Part shown: positions 52,340-60,534 of the stretch, piece after piece | How positions within the stretch are numbered: the stretch's first letter is position 1 | Layout: each line of letters opens with the position of its first letter | Origin: Methylorubrum rhodesianum | GTDB lineage: Bacteria; Pseudomonadota; Alphaproteobacteria; Rhizobiales; Beijerinckiaceae | NCBI RefSeq assembly: GCF_014199985.1 | Contig: NZ_JACHOS010000010.1 | Span: 1 to 64,000 of the forward strand | Length of the DNA: 64,000 nucleotides | Direction: 5' to 3' | Translations under genes and position numbers: made by a program | The notes under the pieces: generated by a model | Databases searched by the model: none | Told to the model about the DNA's origin: nothing | Seen by the model: the letters and a program-made list of their open reading frames with translations, nothing else

Positions 52340-53725
52340 TCACGCCTCGGCCAGCGCCGAGAGGATCCGCGCCCAGGAGCGTGTGCCCTTGTGGAAGCTC
52401 GTCAGCTCGTACTTCTCGTTGGGCGAGTGGATGCGGTCATCGTCGAGGCCGAAGCCGATCAGCAGGGTGTCGAGCCCGAGGATGCGCTTGAAATCGCCGA
52501 CGATCGGGATCGAGCCACCGGCGCCCACCGCCACCGCCTCGCGGCCCCATTCGGCCGAGAGGGCTGCTTGCGCGGCCGCGAGCTGCGGCATGTCGTAGGG
52601 CAGAGCCACCGCCCGCGAGCCCTTGTAGCAGATCACCTCCACCGAGCAGTCGGCGGGCACGCGCTCGCGCACGAAGGCCTCGAAGGTCTTCGAGAGCTGC
52701 TCCGGGTCCTGGTCGTCGACGAGGCGGAACGAGACCTTCGCGGAGGCCTGGGACGCGATGACGGTCTTGGTCCCCTCGCCCGTATAGCCGCCGATGATGC
52801 CGTTCACGTCGCAGGCCGGCCGCGACTGGATCAGCTCGATCGGCAGCCGCCCGCGCTCGCCCGCCGGCTGCTTCAGGCCGATCGGTCCCAGGAATTTCTC
52901 GGGCGTCAGCCCGAGCGAGCGCCACTGCTCCAGCAGCTCCGGCGGCGGCTCGCGCACGCCGTCGTAGAAGCCCGGCAGGGTCACGCGGCCATCCGCGTCG
53001 TGCAGGTCGGCGATGATCCGCGACAGCACGTGGATCGGATTCGCCGCGGCGCCGCCGAAGAAGCCGGAATGGAGGTCGCGGTCGGCGCAGGTGACCTTGA
53101 CCTCATAATAGGCGAGGCCGCGCAGCGAGGTCGTGATCTGCGGAGTCTCGCGGTCCCACATGCCGGTGTCGCAGACGAGCGCCACATCCGCCTTCAGCCG
53201 CTCGCGATTGGCCTCGACCCATTCGGGCAGTCCTTGGGAGCCGTTCTCCTCCGCTCCCTCGATGAGGATGGTGACCCCGACCGGCAGATCGCCGTTCATG
53301 GCGAGATGCGCGCGGCAGGCCTCGACGAAGGTCATCACCTGACCCTTGTCGTCGGATGCGCCGCGGGCGACGATCCGCTTCGTGCCGTCCGCCTCCTCGA
53401 TGCGGGGGTCGAACGGCGCGGTCCGCCAGAGATTCAGCGGATCGACCGGCTGCACGTCGTAATGGCCGTAGAACAGCACGTGCGGCGCGCCCGGCTTCGG
53501 GCGGTGGGCCAGAACGACGGGGTGGAGCGAGGTCTCCTCGACGCTGGTCTCGAAGCCGAGCGCAGTCAGGTTCCCTTCCAGCCACTGCGCCGCCTCGCGG
53601 CAATGGCCGGCATAGGCCGAGTCGGTCGAGATCGAGGGGATGCGCAGCCACGCGAACAGCCGCTCCAGGCTGTTGTCCAGATCGCGGTCGATGTCGTTGA
53701 GGACGGGGTCGAGTGCATCGGCCAT
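52340..53725 (-). CDS. M20-family dipeptidase
   Basis: A 461-residue zinc peptidase of the M20/CNDP type. Metal ligands appear in LFYGHYDVQPVDP, DDKGQVMTFVEA, the GAEENGSQG glutamate pair and the dimer-domain RDLHSGFFGGAA. It cleaves dipeptides or similar amides in the cytoplasm. It is upstream of the hypothetical gene at 51586, 52 bp away, and may lead that operon. The ATG at 53725 fits the family. Confidence 0.92.
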   Translation of the reverse strand: MADALDPVLNDIDRDLDNSLERLFAWLRIPSISTDSAYAGHCREAAQWLEGNLTALGFETSVEETSLHPVVLAHRPKPGAPHVLFYGHYDVQPVDPLNLWRTAPFDPRIEEADGTKRIVARGASDDKGQVMTFVEACRAHLAMNGDLPVGVTILIEGAEENGSQGLPEWVEANRERLKADVALVCDTGMWDRETPQITTSLRGLAYYEVKVTCADRDLHSGFFGGAAANPIHVLSRIIADLHDADGRVTLPGFYDGVREPPPELLEQWRSLGLTPEKFLGPIGLKQPAGERGRLPIELIQSRPACDVNGIIGGYTGEGTKTVIASQASAKVSFRLVDDQDPEQLSKTFEAFVRERVPADCSVEVICYKGSRAVALPYDMPQLAAAQAALSAEWGREAVAVGAGGSIPIVGDFKRILGLDTLLIGFGLDDDRIHSPNEKYELTSFHKGTRSWARILSALAEA

Positions 53726-54039
53726 GGCGGCTCCTCGAAGTCGGCGTGCGGGGCAAGCGTTAGCCGAGCTTCTCGCCGCGCGTAACCCCGCCCTTCACCC
53801 GGCCCTTCGCCCCACCCCCGACGGGAAGCCGCCCCGTATCCCGCCGGCCCGTGATCGGGCCGGTCCGTCGGCTCCAACGGCCGAGCGGAACAGGGTCACC
53901 TTGGAATGGTTATCGACACGACCCGGCGCGGGCCCTCAAGACCGCGCCCTTTCAAGACGCGCTCCCTGTTCGGTCCTCGCGAAGCCTCCCGGCCCGCGCT
54001 TCGTCCGTGTGGGGCTCGCGCCTCATCACGGATGTAACC
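53726..54039. other. Divergent promoter region of dipeptidase and paoABC
   Basis: About 310 bp with no gene. It contains an inverted repeat GGCCCG-TGATC-GGGCC near 53846-53862 and the candidate sigma-EcfG-type promoter noted separately. Promoters for both divergent units must lie here. Confidence 0.35.
53887..53911 (+). promoter_or_regulatory. Candidate general-stress (EcfG-type) promoter
   Basis: GGAAC-N17-GTT on the + strand stands about 130 bp before the paoA-like start. Alphaproteobacterial EcfG promoters read GGAAC, 16-17 bases, CGTT; here the last element is GGTT. It may make the dehydrogenase stress-inducible. Sequence support is modest. Confidence 0.3.
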
Positions 54040-54564
54040 ATGCTCATCGACAGCGGTTCGCCCGGCGGCGTCGGGACAATCGGCATCACGCTCACCATCA
54101 ATGGCGAGCGGCGCGAGCTTCAGGTGGCGCCCTGGACCACGCTGCTCGACCTCCTGCGCGAGCGCCTCGACCTGACCGGCACCAAGAAGGGCTGCGACCA
54201 TGGTCAGTGCGGCGCCTGCACCGTGCTGGTGAACGGCACGCGCATCAACTCTTGCCTCACGCTCGCCGTGATGAAGGACGGCGCGGAGATCACCACCGTC
54301 GAGGGTCTGGCCGGCCTCGCCCATCGCGAGGGCACGAACAGCCTCCACCCGATCCAGGAAGCCTTCGTCGAGCACGACGCCTTCCAGTGCGGCTACTGCA
54401 CCCCGGGTCAGCTCTGCTCCTCCGTCGGAATGATGAACGAGGGCCACGCCAAGACGCGCGACGAGATCCGCGAGGCGATGAGCGGCAACATCTGCCGTTG
54501 CGGTGCCTACACCAACATCGTCGACGCGATCGAGGATGTGATGCAGCAGGGAGGCGCCCGATGA
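54040..54564 (+). CDS. paoA: 2Fe-2S subunit of PaoABC-type aldehyde/xanthine dehydrogenase
   Basis: A 174-residue electron-transfer subunit. The first cluster has ligands in GCDHGQCGAC and NSC; the second in FQCGYCTPGQL and ICRCGAYTN. ATG 54040 begins a 25-residue leader followed by ITLTINGERRELQ; a longer frame starts at 53851. No clear Tat motif is seen from this start, although PaoA of E. coli is exported by Tat. It overlaps the FAD-subunit gene by four bases. Confidence 0.88.
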   Translation: MLIDSGSPGGVGTIGITLTINGERRELQVAPWTTLLDLLRERLDLTGTKKGCDHGQCGACTVLVNGTRINSCLTLAVMKDGAEITTVEGLAGLAHREGTNSLHPIQEAFVEHDAFQCGYCTPGQLCSSVGMMNEGHAKTRDEIREAMSGNICRCGAYTNIVDAIEDVMQQGGAR

Positions 54565-55574
54565 ACCGCTTCGATTACGTCCGTCCCAGCACGGTGGCGG
54601 AGGCGGTGCAGGCGCTCGGCAGCGATCCGGCGGCCCGTTTCATCGCCGGCGGCACCAACCTCATCGACTTGATGAAGTACGATGTCGAGCGGCCGGGAAA
54701 GCTCATCGACATCACCCGGCTGCCGCTGGACAAGATCGAGGAGCGCGACGGGGGCCTGCGCATCGGCGCGCTCGTGACCAACGCGGCGCTCGCCTACGAC
54801 GCCCGCATCCGCGAGCGCTACCCGCTGCTGGCGGACGCGATCCTGGCCGGCGCCTCGGCGCAGCTGCGCAACGCGGCCTCCACCGGCGGCAACCTACTGC
54901 AGCGCACCCGCTGCTACTACTTCTACGATACGGCCACGCCCTGCAACAAGCGCGAGCCCGGCACCGGCTGCTCGGCGATCGGCGGCGTCGACCGCATCCA
55001 CGCGATCCTCGGCACCAGCGAGCACTGCATCGCCACCCACCCTTCCGACATGTGCGTGGCTTTGGCCGCACTGGAGGCGACGGTGCGGGTCAGCGGGCCG
55101 CAGGGCGACCGCGCGATCCCGTTCGCCGAGTTCCACCGCCTGCCGGGTGACGATCCGGCCAAGGACACCAACCTCGCGCCCGGCGAGATCATCGTCTCCG
55201 TCGATCTGCCGGCCAGGGGCTTTGCCGGGCACCATACCTATCTGAAGCTGCGCGACCGGCTCTCCTACGCCTTCGCGCTGGTCTCGGTCGCGGCCGCGCT
55301 CGAACTCGACGGGCGGACCATCCGCACCGCGCGCCTCGCGCTCGGGGGCGTCGCTCACAAGCCCTGGCGCAACACGGACGCCGAGGCCCTGCTGCAGGGC
55401 AGGCCGGCGACGCGCGAGAGCTTCAAGGCGGCCGCCGACCTCGTCCTGCGCGAGGCCAAGCCGCAATCGACCAACGGCTTCAAGATCGAGCTGGCGCGCC
55501 GCGCCATCGTCCGGGGCCTGGAGCAGGCCGCCGCCGGCACACCCCAGTCCCAGTCCGACAAGCGCATCCAGTAA
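54561..55574 (+). CDS. paoB: FAD-binding subunit of PaoABC-type dehydrogenase
   Basis: A 337-residue protein of the CoxM/PaoB type. The FAD motif is FIAGGTNLIDLM, and the conserved QLRNAASTGGNLLQRTRC follows. Cysteines in RCYYFYDTATPCNKREPGTGCSAIGG agree with the extra 4Fe-4S cluster of PaoB. It passes electrons from the molybdenum subunit to the acceptor. The ATG overlaps the upstream stop, and the next gene starts 10 bp after it ends. Confidence 0.9.
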   Translation: MNRFDYVRPSTVAEAVQALGSDPAARFIAGGTNLIDLMKYDVERPGKLIDITRLPLDKIEERDGGLRIGALVTNAALAYDARIRERYPLLADAILAGASAQLRNAASTGGNLLQRTRCYYFYDTATPCNKREPGTGCSAIGGVDRIHAILGTSEHCIATHPSDMCVALAALEATVRVSGPQGDRAIPFAEFHRLPGDDPAKDTNLAPGEIIVSVDLPARGFAGHHTYLKLRDRLSYAFALVSVAAALELDGRTIRTARLALGGVAHKPWRNTDAEALLQGRPATRESFKAAADLVLREAKPQSTNGFKIELARRAIVRGLEQAAAGTPQSQSDKRIQ

Positions 55575-55584
55575 GGAGCCGTCC

Positions 55585-57846
55585 ATGACCGTTCAGATCA
55601 GCACGGCGGCTGGCCGCGACCGGTTCGTCGGCAGCGCCGTCAGCCGCGTCGACGGCCCGGCCAAGGTCACGGGTCTCGCCAAGTATGCCGGCGAGTTCGC
55701 CGCGCCCGACCTCGCCTACGGCGTGGTCGTGTCGAGCGCCATCGCCAAGGGCAGCATCCGGAGCATCGACGCCTCCGCGGCGGAGGCGGTGCCCGGCGTC
55801 ATCAAGGTGATCACCCACGAGAACCGCCCGGCCACCTCCGACAACCCGGAGGATTACCAGGACGCGGTGGCGCCCCCCGGCGCGCCGTTCCAGGCGCTGG
55901 CGACCAACCGGATCGTCTTCTCCGGCCAGCCGGTGGCCCTCGTCGTGGCCGAGGATTTCGAGACGGCGCGCTACGCCGCCTCCCTGGTGCGGGTCGATTA
56001 CGGGGTCGTGGCGCCCCGCACCGACCTCGCGGCGCAGGCGCCCGAGGCCTACGATCCGCCGATGAAGCGGGCCGGCATCAAGCCGCCGCCGGAGCCGTGG
56101 GGCGACGCCGAGACGGCGTTCGACGCCGCGGAGATCCGCGTGAACGGCCAGTACCGGATGGCCGACGAGCATCACAACCCGATGGAGCCGCACGCCTCCA
56201 CCGTCGTGGTGGAGAAGGACGGCACCTACACCGTCTACGACAAGATCCAGGGCGTCTCGAACACCCACGACTACATCGCCAGCGCCTTCGGCCTGAAGCC
56301 GGAGCAGGTGCGGGTCCTGAACCCCTATCTCGGCGGCGGCTTCGGCTCGGGCCTTCGCCCGCAATACCAGCTCTTTCTGGCGATGCTGGCGGCCAAGGAT
56401 CTCGGGCGCTCGGTGCGGGTGACGCTGACCCGCGACCAGATGTGGTCCTTCACCTACCGCTCTGAGGCGCTTCAGACCGTCTCGCTCGGCGCGGACCGCT
56501 CGGGCAAGCTCACCGCGCTCAGGCACGACGCGGTGCAGGGCACCTCGTCTTACGAGGACTATCAGGAGGTCGTCGTCAACTGGTCGGGCGTGCTCTACGA
56601 CTGCGACAACGTCAAGCTCACCTACAGCCTGGCCAAGCTCGACACTCCCACGCCAGGCGACATGCGCGCGCCGGGCGCCGTGACCGGCGTCTACGCCATC
56701 GAGACGGCGATGGACGAGCTGGCCTACGCCACCGGCCAGGATCCGATCGCGCTGCGGCTGAAGAACTACACCGAGAGCGATCCGACCGAGGAGAAGCCGT
56801 TCGGCTCCAAGGCGCTCAAGGAGTGTTTCCGCCAGGGCGCCGAACGTTTCGGCTGGAGCCGCCGCACCCCTGAGCCGCGCTCCATGCGCGAGGGCCGCGA
56901 ACTCGTCGGCTGGGGCATGGCGACCGGCATCTGGGAATCGATGATGATGCAGTCGAGCGCCCACGCGGTGCTCACCGCCGACGGCCGGCTCGAGGTCGGC
57001 AACCAGACGGGCGATCTCGGCACCGGCACCTACACGATCCTGACTCAGATCGCCGCCGACACGCTCGGCCTGCCGCTGGACCATGTCACGACCAAGCTCG
57101 GCGACACCACCCTCGCCAAAGCCCCCGTGGCGGGCGGCTCGTGGACGGCGGCCTCGTCGGGCACAGCCGTGATGAAGGCCTGCCGCGACATCGCCGAGCA
57201 GGCGTTCAAGCTCGCCCGCGGCATGGAGAACTCGCCGCTGGCCAACGCCGATTTCGAGCGCGTGGTGTTCTCGAACGGCCGCATCGAGGTGACGGGCGAT
57301 CCTTCGAAGAGCGTGGCGCTGGCCGACGTCCTGAAGGCGACCGGAACGCAGAAGCTCGAGGCGACCGGCGAGGCCGCTCCGGACAAGGACTTCGCCCAGC
57401 AATACGAGGCCTATACCCATTCGGCGATCTTCGCGGAGGTGAAGATCGACGAGGAGCTCGGGATCGTGCGCTGCACCCGCGTGATCTCGGCCATCGCGGC
57501 GGGCAAGATCCTCAACCTCAAGACGGCCCGCAGCCAGATCCTGGGCGGAATCGTCATGGGCATCGGTTCGGCGTTGCACGAGGAATCGATGCTCGATCAC
57601 CGCATCGGCCGGTTCATGAACCACAATCTCGGCGAGTACCACGTGCCGGTGAACGCCGACATTCACGACCTCGACGTGATCTTCGTGGACGAGGAGGACA
57701 AGGCGAACCCGCTCGGCGTGAAGGGTCTCGGCGAGATCGGTATCGTCGGCGTGGCCGCTGCGATCTCGAACGCGGTCTTCCACGCCACCGGCAAGCGCAT
57801 CCGCCACTTGCCGATCACGCCGGACAAGGTCATAGGAGAGGGCTGA
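55585..57846 (+). CDS. paoC: Molybdopterin subunit of PaoABC-type dehydrogenase
   Basis: A 753-residue catalytic subunit. Conserved segments include VLNPYLGGGFGSGLRPQYQ (molybdopterin site), the FSGQPVALVVAEDFETARYAA N-domain, and the C-terminal GVKGLGEIGIVGVAAAIS with the active-site glutamate. Substrate is likely an aldehyde or N-heterocycle; E. coli PaoABC oxidises aromatic aldehydes. GGAG stands before ATG 55585, and a terminator follows the stop. Molybdenum insertion would need a PaoD-like chaperone, not seen here. Confidence 0.92.
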   Translation: MTVQISTAAGRDRFVGSAVSRVDGPAKVTGLAKYAGEFAAPDLAYGVVVSSAIAKGSIRSIDASAAEAVPGVIKVITHENRPATSDNPEDYQDAVAPPGAPFQALATNRIVFSGQPVALVVAEDFETARYAASLVRVDYGVVAPRTDLAAQAPEAYDPPMKRAGIKPPPEPWGDAETAFDAAEIRVNGQYRMADEHHNPMEPHASTVVVEKDGTYTVYDKIQGVSNTHDYIASAFGLKPEQVRVLNPYLGGGFGSGLRPQYQLFLAMLAAKDLGRSVRVTLTRDQMWSFTYRSEALQTVSLGADRSGKLTALRHDAVQGTSSYEDYQEVVVNWSGVLYDCDNVKLTYSLAKLDTPTPGDMRAPGAVTGVYAIETAMDELAYATGQDPIALRLKNYTESDPTEEKPFGSKALKECFRQGAERFGWSRRTPEPRSMREGRELVGWGMATGIWESMMMQSSAHAVLTADGRLEVGNQTGDLGTGTYTILTQIAADTLGLPLDHVTTKLGDTTLAKAPVAGGSWTAASSGTAVMKACRDIAEQAFKLARGMENSPLANADFERVVFSNGRIEVTGDPSKSVALADVLKATGTQKLEATGEAAPDKDFAQQYEAYTHSAIFAEVKIDEELGIVRCTRVISAIAAGKILNLKTARSQILGGIVMGIGSALHEESMLDHRIGRFMNHNLGEYHVPVNADIHDLDVIFVDEEDKANPLGVKGLGEIGIVGVAAAISNAVFHATGKRIRHLPITPDKVIGEG

Positions 57847-57866
57847 TCAGCACCGTCATGAACCGA

Positions 57867-57897
57867 AGGGACCCACCGGCTCCGTCGGTGGGTCCCT
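57867..57897 (+). terminator. Terminator after paoC
   Basis: A 12-bp perfect stem AGGGACCCACCG / CGGTGGGTCCCT with a seven-base loop, then CTCTCGTC. It begins 20 bp beyond the paoC stop. No long T tract is present. Confidence 0.7.
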
Positions 57898-57985
57898 CTC
57901 GTCGGATTGGCTTCCGCGCAAGGCGGGCGCGTCGACAGATCGAAGAGCCGTCCGATCGCGGCGGCGGCGCAGCATTCCGGCGATC

Positions 57986-58098
57986 GTCATTCCGGGGCGC
58001 CGAAGGCGAACCCGGACTCCACGACCGGCCGCGACGCCCTGCTTCCAACGACGCATCACGGGTGGTTTCCGGGTTCCGCGACGCGGCCCCGGACTGAC
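57986..58098. repeat. Large imperfect inverted repeat
   Basis: Two 35-nt arms about 43 bp apart. The left arm starts GTCATTCCGGGGC and runs to GAACCCGGA. The right arm is its imperfect complement and ends GGCCCCGGACTGAC. The arms differ at about ten positions. It resembles dispersed palindromic repeats common in methylobacteria. It lies in the gap before the fluoride channel gene, where I see no other gene. Confidence 0.6.
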
Positions 58099-58203
58099 GG
58101 CTGTGATGAACGGGAAAGCGTCTGTAAGATCGTCAGCCTGCGTCCGGCGCCACACCTCGTCGACCGAGGTGATCACCCGGCGCCCCTTCCCGAGCCTTCA
58201 GAC

Positions 58204-58572
58204 TTGAACACCCTCCTCGTCTTCCTCGGTGCCGGCCTCGGCGGTGTGCTGCGCCACGGGGTCAATCTCTGGGCCGTGCGGCTCGGATCGAGCTTCCCGT
58301 GGGGCACGCTCGGCATCAACATCGTCGGCTCGGTCCTGATGGGGATCGTCACCGGCTGGATGGCCGCGCGCGGCGGCCCCCTCCAGGCCCGGCTGTTCGT
58401 GGCGACCGGGATCCTGGGCGGCTTCACCACCTTCTCGACCTTCTCTCTCGAGGCCGTCACCCTGATGGAGCGCGGCGACGGGCTCGCGGCCCTCGCCTAC
58501 GTCCTCGTCTCGGTGCTGGCGGGGATCGGCGGGCTGGCCCTGGCGCTGGTCGTCATGCGCCACGCCCTGTAG
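58204..58572 (+). CDS. crcB: CrcB/Fluc fluoride channel
   Basis: A 122-residue four-span protein (LLVFLGAGLGGVLRHGVNLW, LGINIVGSVLMGIVTGW, GGFTTFSTFSLEAVTL, VLVSVLAGIGGLALALVV). The FTTFSTF phenylalanine box and the pore asparagine in INIVGS are those of Fluc. It exports fluoride. A TTG at 58204 is the only start that gives the family N terminus. No fluoride riboswitch is recognised upstream. Confidence 0.9.
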   Translation: MNTLLVFLGAGLGGVLRHGVNLWAVRLGSSFPWGTLGINIVGSVLMGIVTGWMAARGGPLQARLFVATGILGGFTTFSTFSLEAVTLMERGDGLAALAYVLVSVLAGIGGLALALVVMRHAL

Positions 58573-58584
58573 CGGAGGCTTCCC

Positions 58585-59022
58585 GTGGCCGATCTTCTCC
58601 TGTCGTGGCGGTTCTGGGCCCTGCTCTCGGCCGGGTTCGCCGCCGCCACCGCGATCCTCGCCAAGGTCGGAATCGACGGCGTGGCGCCGGACGTGGCGAC
58701 CTTCATCCGGACCGTGGTGATCCTGTTGCTGACGGGCGCCATCGTCGTCACCGCGGGACAGGCGTCGGATCTTGGCCGTGTTTCGACGAAAAACCTCGTC
58801 TTCCTGACCCTGTCGGGGCTCGCCACCGGTGCGTCCTGGCTCTGCTACTTCCGGGCGTTGGCCCTGGGCGAGGCCGCCCGCGTCGCCCCGCTGGACAAGC
58901 TGAGCGTCGTCCTGGTCGCGGTATTCGGCGTCCTCTTCCTCGGCGAGCGCCTCGCGCCGCATCACTGGGCCGGCGTCGCGCTGATCGCCGCCGGCGCGGG
59001 ATTGCTGGCATGGCGGACCTGA
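58585..59022 (+). CDS. Single-domain EamA-like membrane protein
   Basis: A 145-residue protein with four to five spans (FWALLSAGFAAATAILAKVG, FIRTVVILLLTGAIVVTAG, LAPHHWAGVALIAAGAGLLA). It is half the length of usual DMT exporters, so it may dimerise. GVAPDVATFIRT matches the conserved loop. It lies 12 bp after the fluoride channel gene, and its stop overlaps the next start (TGATG). Substrate unknown. Confidence 0.8.
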   Translation: MADLLLSWRFWALLSAGFAAATAILAKVGIDGVAPDVATFIRTVVILLLTGAIVVTAGQASDLGRVSTKNLVFLTLSGLATGASWLCYFRALALGEAARVAPLDKLSVVLVAVFGVLFLGERLAPHHWAGVALIAAGAGLLAWRT

Positions 59023-59684
59023 TGCGCACGGTCCTGACGGGCCTCGCCCTCGCCGCCGCCCAGCCCGCCGCGACGGAGGCCGGCCCCTTCGTCGATGCGG
59101 GCGGCGTGGTGCCGGGCCTTGTCCTCGACCTGCGCTATGCCGGCTCCGACAATTTCATCGGCCGCCCCATCGCCGGCTACGAGGCGCCGCGCTGCCTGCT
59201 GACGCCGCAGGCGGCGCGGGCGCTGGCGACGGTCCAGGCGGCGCTGGCGCCCGAGGGTCTCGGCCTCAAGGTGTTCGACTGCTACCGCCCGCGCCGCGCG
59301 GTCGCGGATTTCGCGGCCTGGGCGCGCGACCCCGCCGACACGCGCATGAAGCCCGCCTACTACCCGCGGACCGACAAGGCCGATCTCTTCCGCCTCGGCT
59401 ACATCGCCGAGCGCTCGTCGCATTCCCGCGGCTCGACGGTGGATCTGACGCTGGTGCGCCGCGCCGACGGGGCCGAGCTCGACATGGGCACCCCCTTCGA
59501 CCTGTTCGACGAGGCGTCGGCGACCGATTTTCCTGGCCTCTCCCCGGAGCAGGCCCGCAACCGCCGCCGCCTGCGCGACGCGATGATTCGCGCCGGCTTC
59601 GTCCCCTATGCCCAGGAATGGTGGCACTTCACCCTCCGGGACGAGCCCTTCCCCACAACCTCCTTCGATCAACCCGTGCGATGA
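59022..59684 (+). CDS. VanX-like D-Ala-D-Ala dipeptidase (M15D)
   Basis: A 220-residue peptidase. The M15D motifs are present: SSHSRGSTVDLTLV (zinc His and Asp) and QEWWHFTL (catalytic Glu and zinc His). A short hydrophobic leader (LTGLALAAAQPAATEA) suggests periplasmic export, where it would trim or recycle peptidoglycan peptides. ATG 59022 overlaps the upstream stop; ATG 59010 is possible. Confidence 0.88.
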   Translation: MRTVLTGLALAAAQPAATEAGPFVDAGGVVPGLVLDLRYAGSDNFIGRPIAGYEAPRCLLTPQAARALATVQAALAPEGLGLKVFDCYRPRRAVADFAAWARDPADTRMKPAYYPRTDKADLFRLGYIAERSSHSRGSTVDLTLVRRADGAELDMGTPFDLFDEASATDFPGLSPEQARNRRRLRDAMIRAGFVPYAQEWWHFTLRDEPFPTTSFDQPVR

Positions 59685-59813
59685 GCGTCTCGGCCAAGCC
59701 GAGACGGGACGGGAGTTTTCCAGCGCCGATTGAATTGTTCTAAATCGATGCTGTAACAGCTCAAAATAGAGGATATTTAAAGTATTTCCAATGTTTTAGA
59801 GAATGCTTGCATA

Positions 59814-59827
59814 CCAACTATAGTTGG
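59814..59827. promoter_or_regulatory. Perfect palindrome in AT-rich island before two small genes
   Basis: CCAACTATAGTTGG is a perfect 14-bp dyad lying 16 bp before the start of the small gene at 59843. The about 115 bp around it (59715-59830) is much richer in A+T than anything else in the window. It also holds the shorter dyad GCTGT-A-ACAGC at 59750-59760. It could be a repressor operator; the MarR-type gene 350 bp beyond the pair is a candidate regulator. Confidence 0.5.
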
Positions 59828-59842
59828 AGCCATGGTGGACCC

Positions 59843-60130
59843 ATGGCGCACATTCTCCTGTTCCCGAACGTCTCTCACGACGGCCGGTGGCCCGCACGGG
59901 CCGATAGGCCGCCCCCGGTTCGCGACAGCGCGGGCGGCCTCGCCGCTCTGCTCGCGACTCTCGAAAACGTGCTGGAAGCCGTCCGTCTCGCGTGGTGGGA
60001 CGGCTCCTCCCTCGCGCTGAGTCGGGGGGGCCTCGAAACCCTGGTCGGGCTCGAGCCCGGAGACGCGACGCCGCCGCGCCTCGTGCCGGTCGAAGCCCGG
60101 GCGCGGATGCGGACGGAGGTTCGGGCATGA
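59843..60130 (+). CDS. Small hypothetical protein
   Basis: A 95-residue soluble protein (MAHILLFPNVSHDGRWPARAD at its start, then ALLATLENVLEAVRLAWWDG). It may be a small alpha/beta fold. The ATG at 59843 is close behind the palindrome; another frame starting at 59832 is less protein-like. It overlaps the next gene by four bases. No cysteines. Function unknown. Confidence 0.5.
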   Translation: MAHILLFPNVSHDGRWPARADRPPPVRDSAGGLAALLATLENVLEAVRLAWWDGSSLALSRGGLETLVGLEPGDATPPRLVPVEARARMRTEVRA

Positions 60131-60453
60131 GCGCCGGTCTCGGCACGCCTCCCTCCGACGCGGCGGAGCGACACGCGCAGGGGATGCTGGAGCGGGCGCT
60201 CACCGTCGCCTTCTGGCAGGCGCTTCAGCGGGAACCGATGCATGTCATGGCCGCGCTGGAGGCGGCGGCGCGCACCGTCGGCACGCTCTACCGGCAGGTG
60301 GCCGCCGCGCATGGGCCGGACGGACATTGCGCCTGCGGCTGGGAACCCGATCCGGAAACCGACCTCATCGTCCTGGAAGCGATGCTGGCCGCCGCCCTCG
60401 CACATCCGCCCCGGCGCGAGCTTGCCGACATGGTGCCGGTCGGTCGGGCCTGA
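60127..60453 (+). CDS. Small hypothetical protein with CxC motif
   Basis: A 108-residue protein, mainly helical (AERHAQGMLERALTVAFWQA, MHVMAALEAAARTVGTLYRQ). It has a single HCACGWEPD motif in its last third that could bind a metal. It is translationally coupled to the preceding small gene (ATGA). Convergent with the MarR gene. Function unknown. Confidence 0.55.
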   Translation: MSAGLGTPPSDAAERHAQGMLERALTVAFWQALQREPMHVMAALEAAARTVGTLYRQVAAAHGPDGHCACGWEPDPETDLIVLEAMLAAALAHPPRRELADMVPVGRA

Positions 60454-60534
60454 AACCGTCGGACGGGCGCCTGTTTCCGGGCGCTCGTTTCTCAGCGGGT
60501 TCGGACAAGCCGGCCCGCCTTCCGGGACGGCACC

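Noticed and set aside
58090..58203. Fluoride riboswitch before crcB
   Set aside because: I looked for the conserved crcB-motif core and pairing and did not find a convincing match.
60127..60453. Toxin-antitoxin pair at 59843-60453
   Set aside because: The coupled small pair and the palindrome invite this reading, but neither protein has a known toxin or antitoxin motif.
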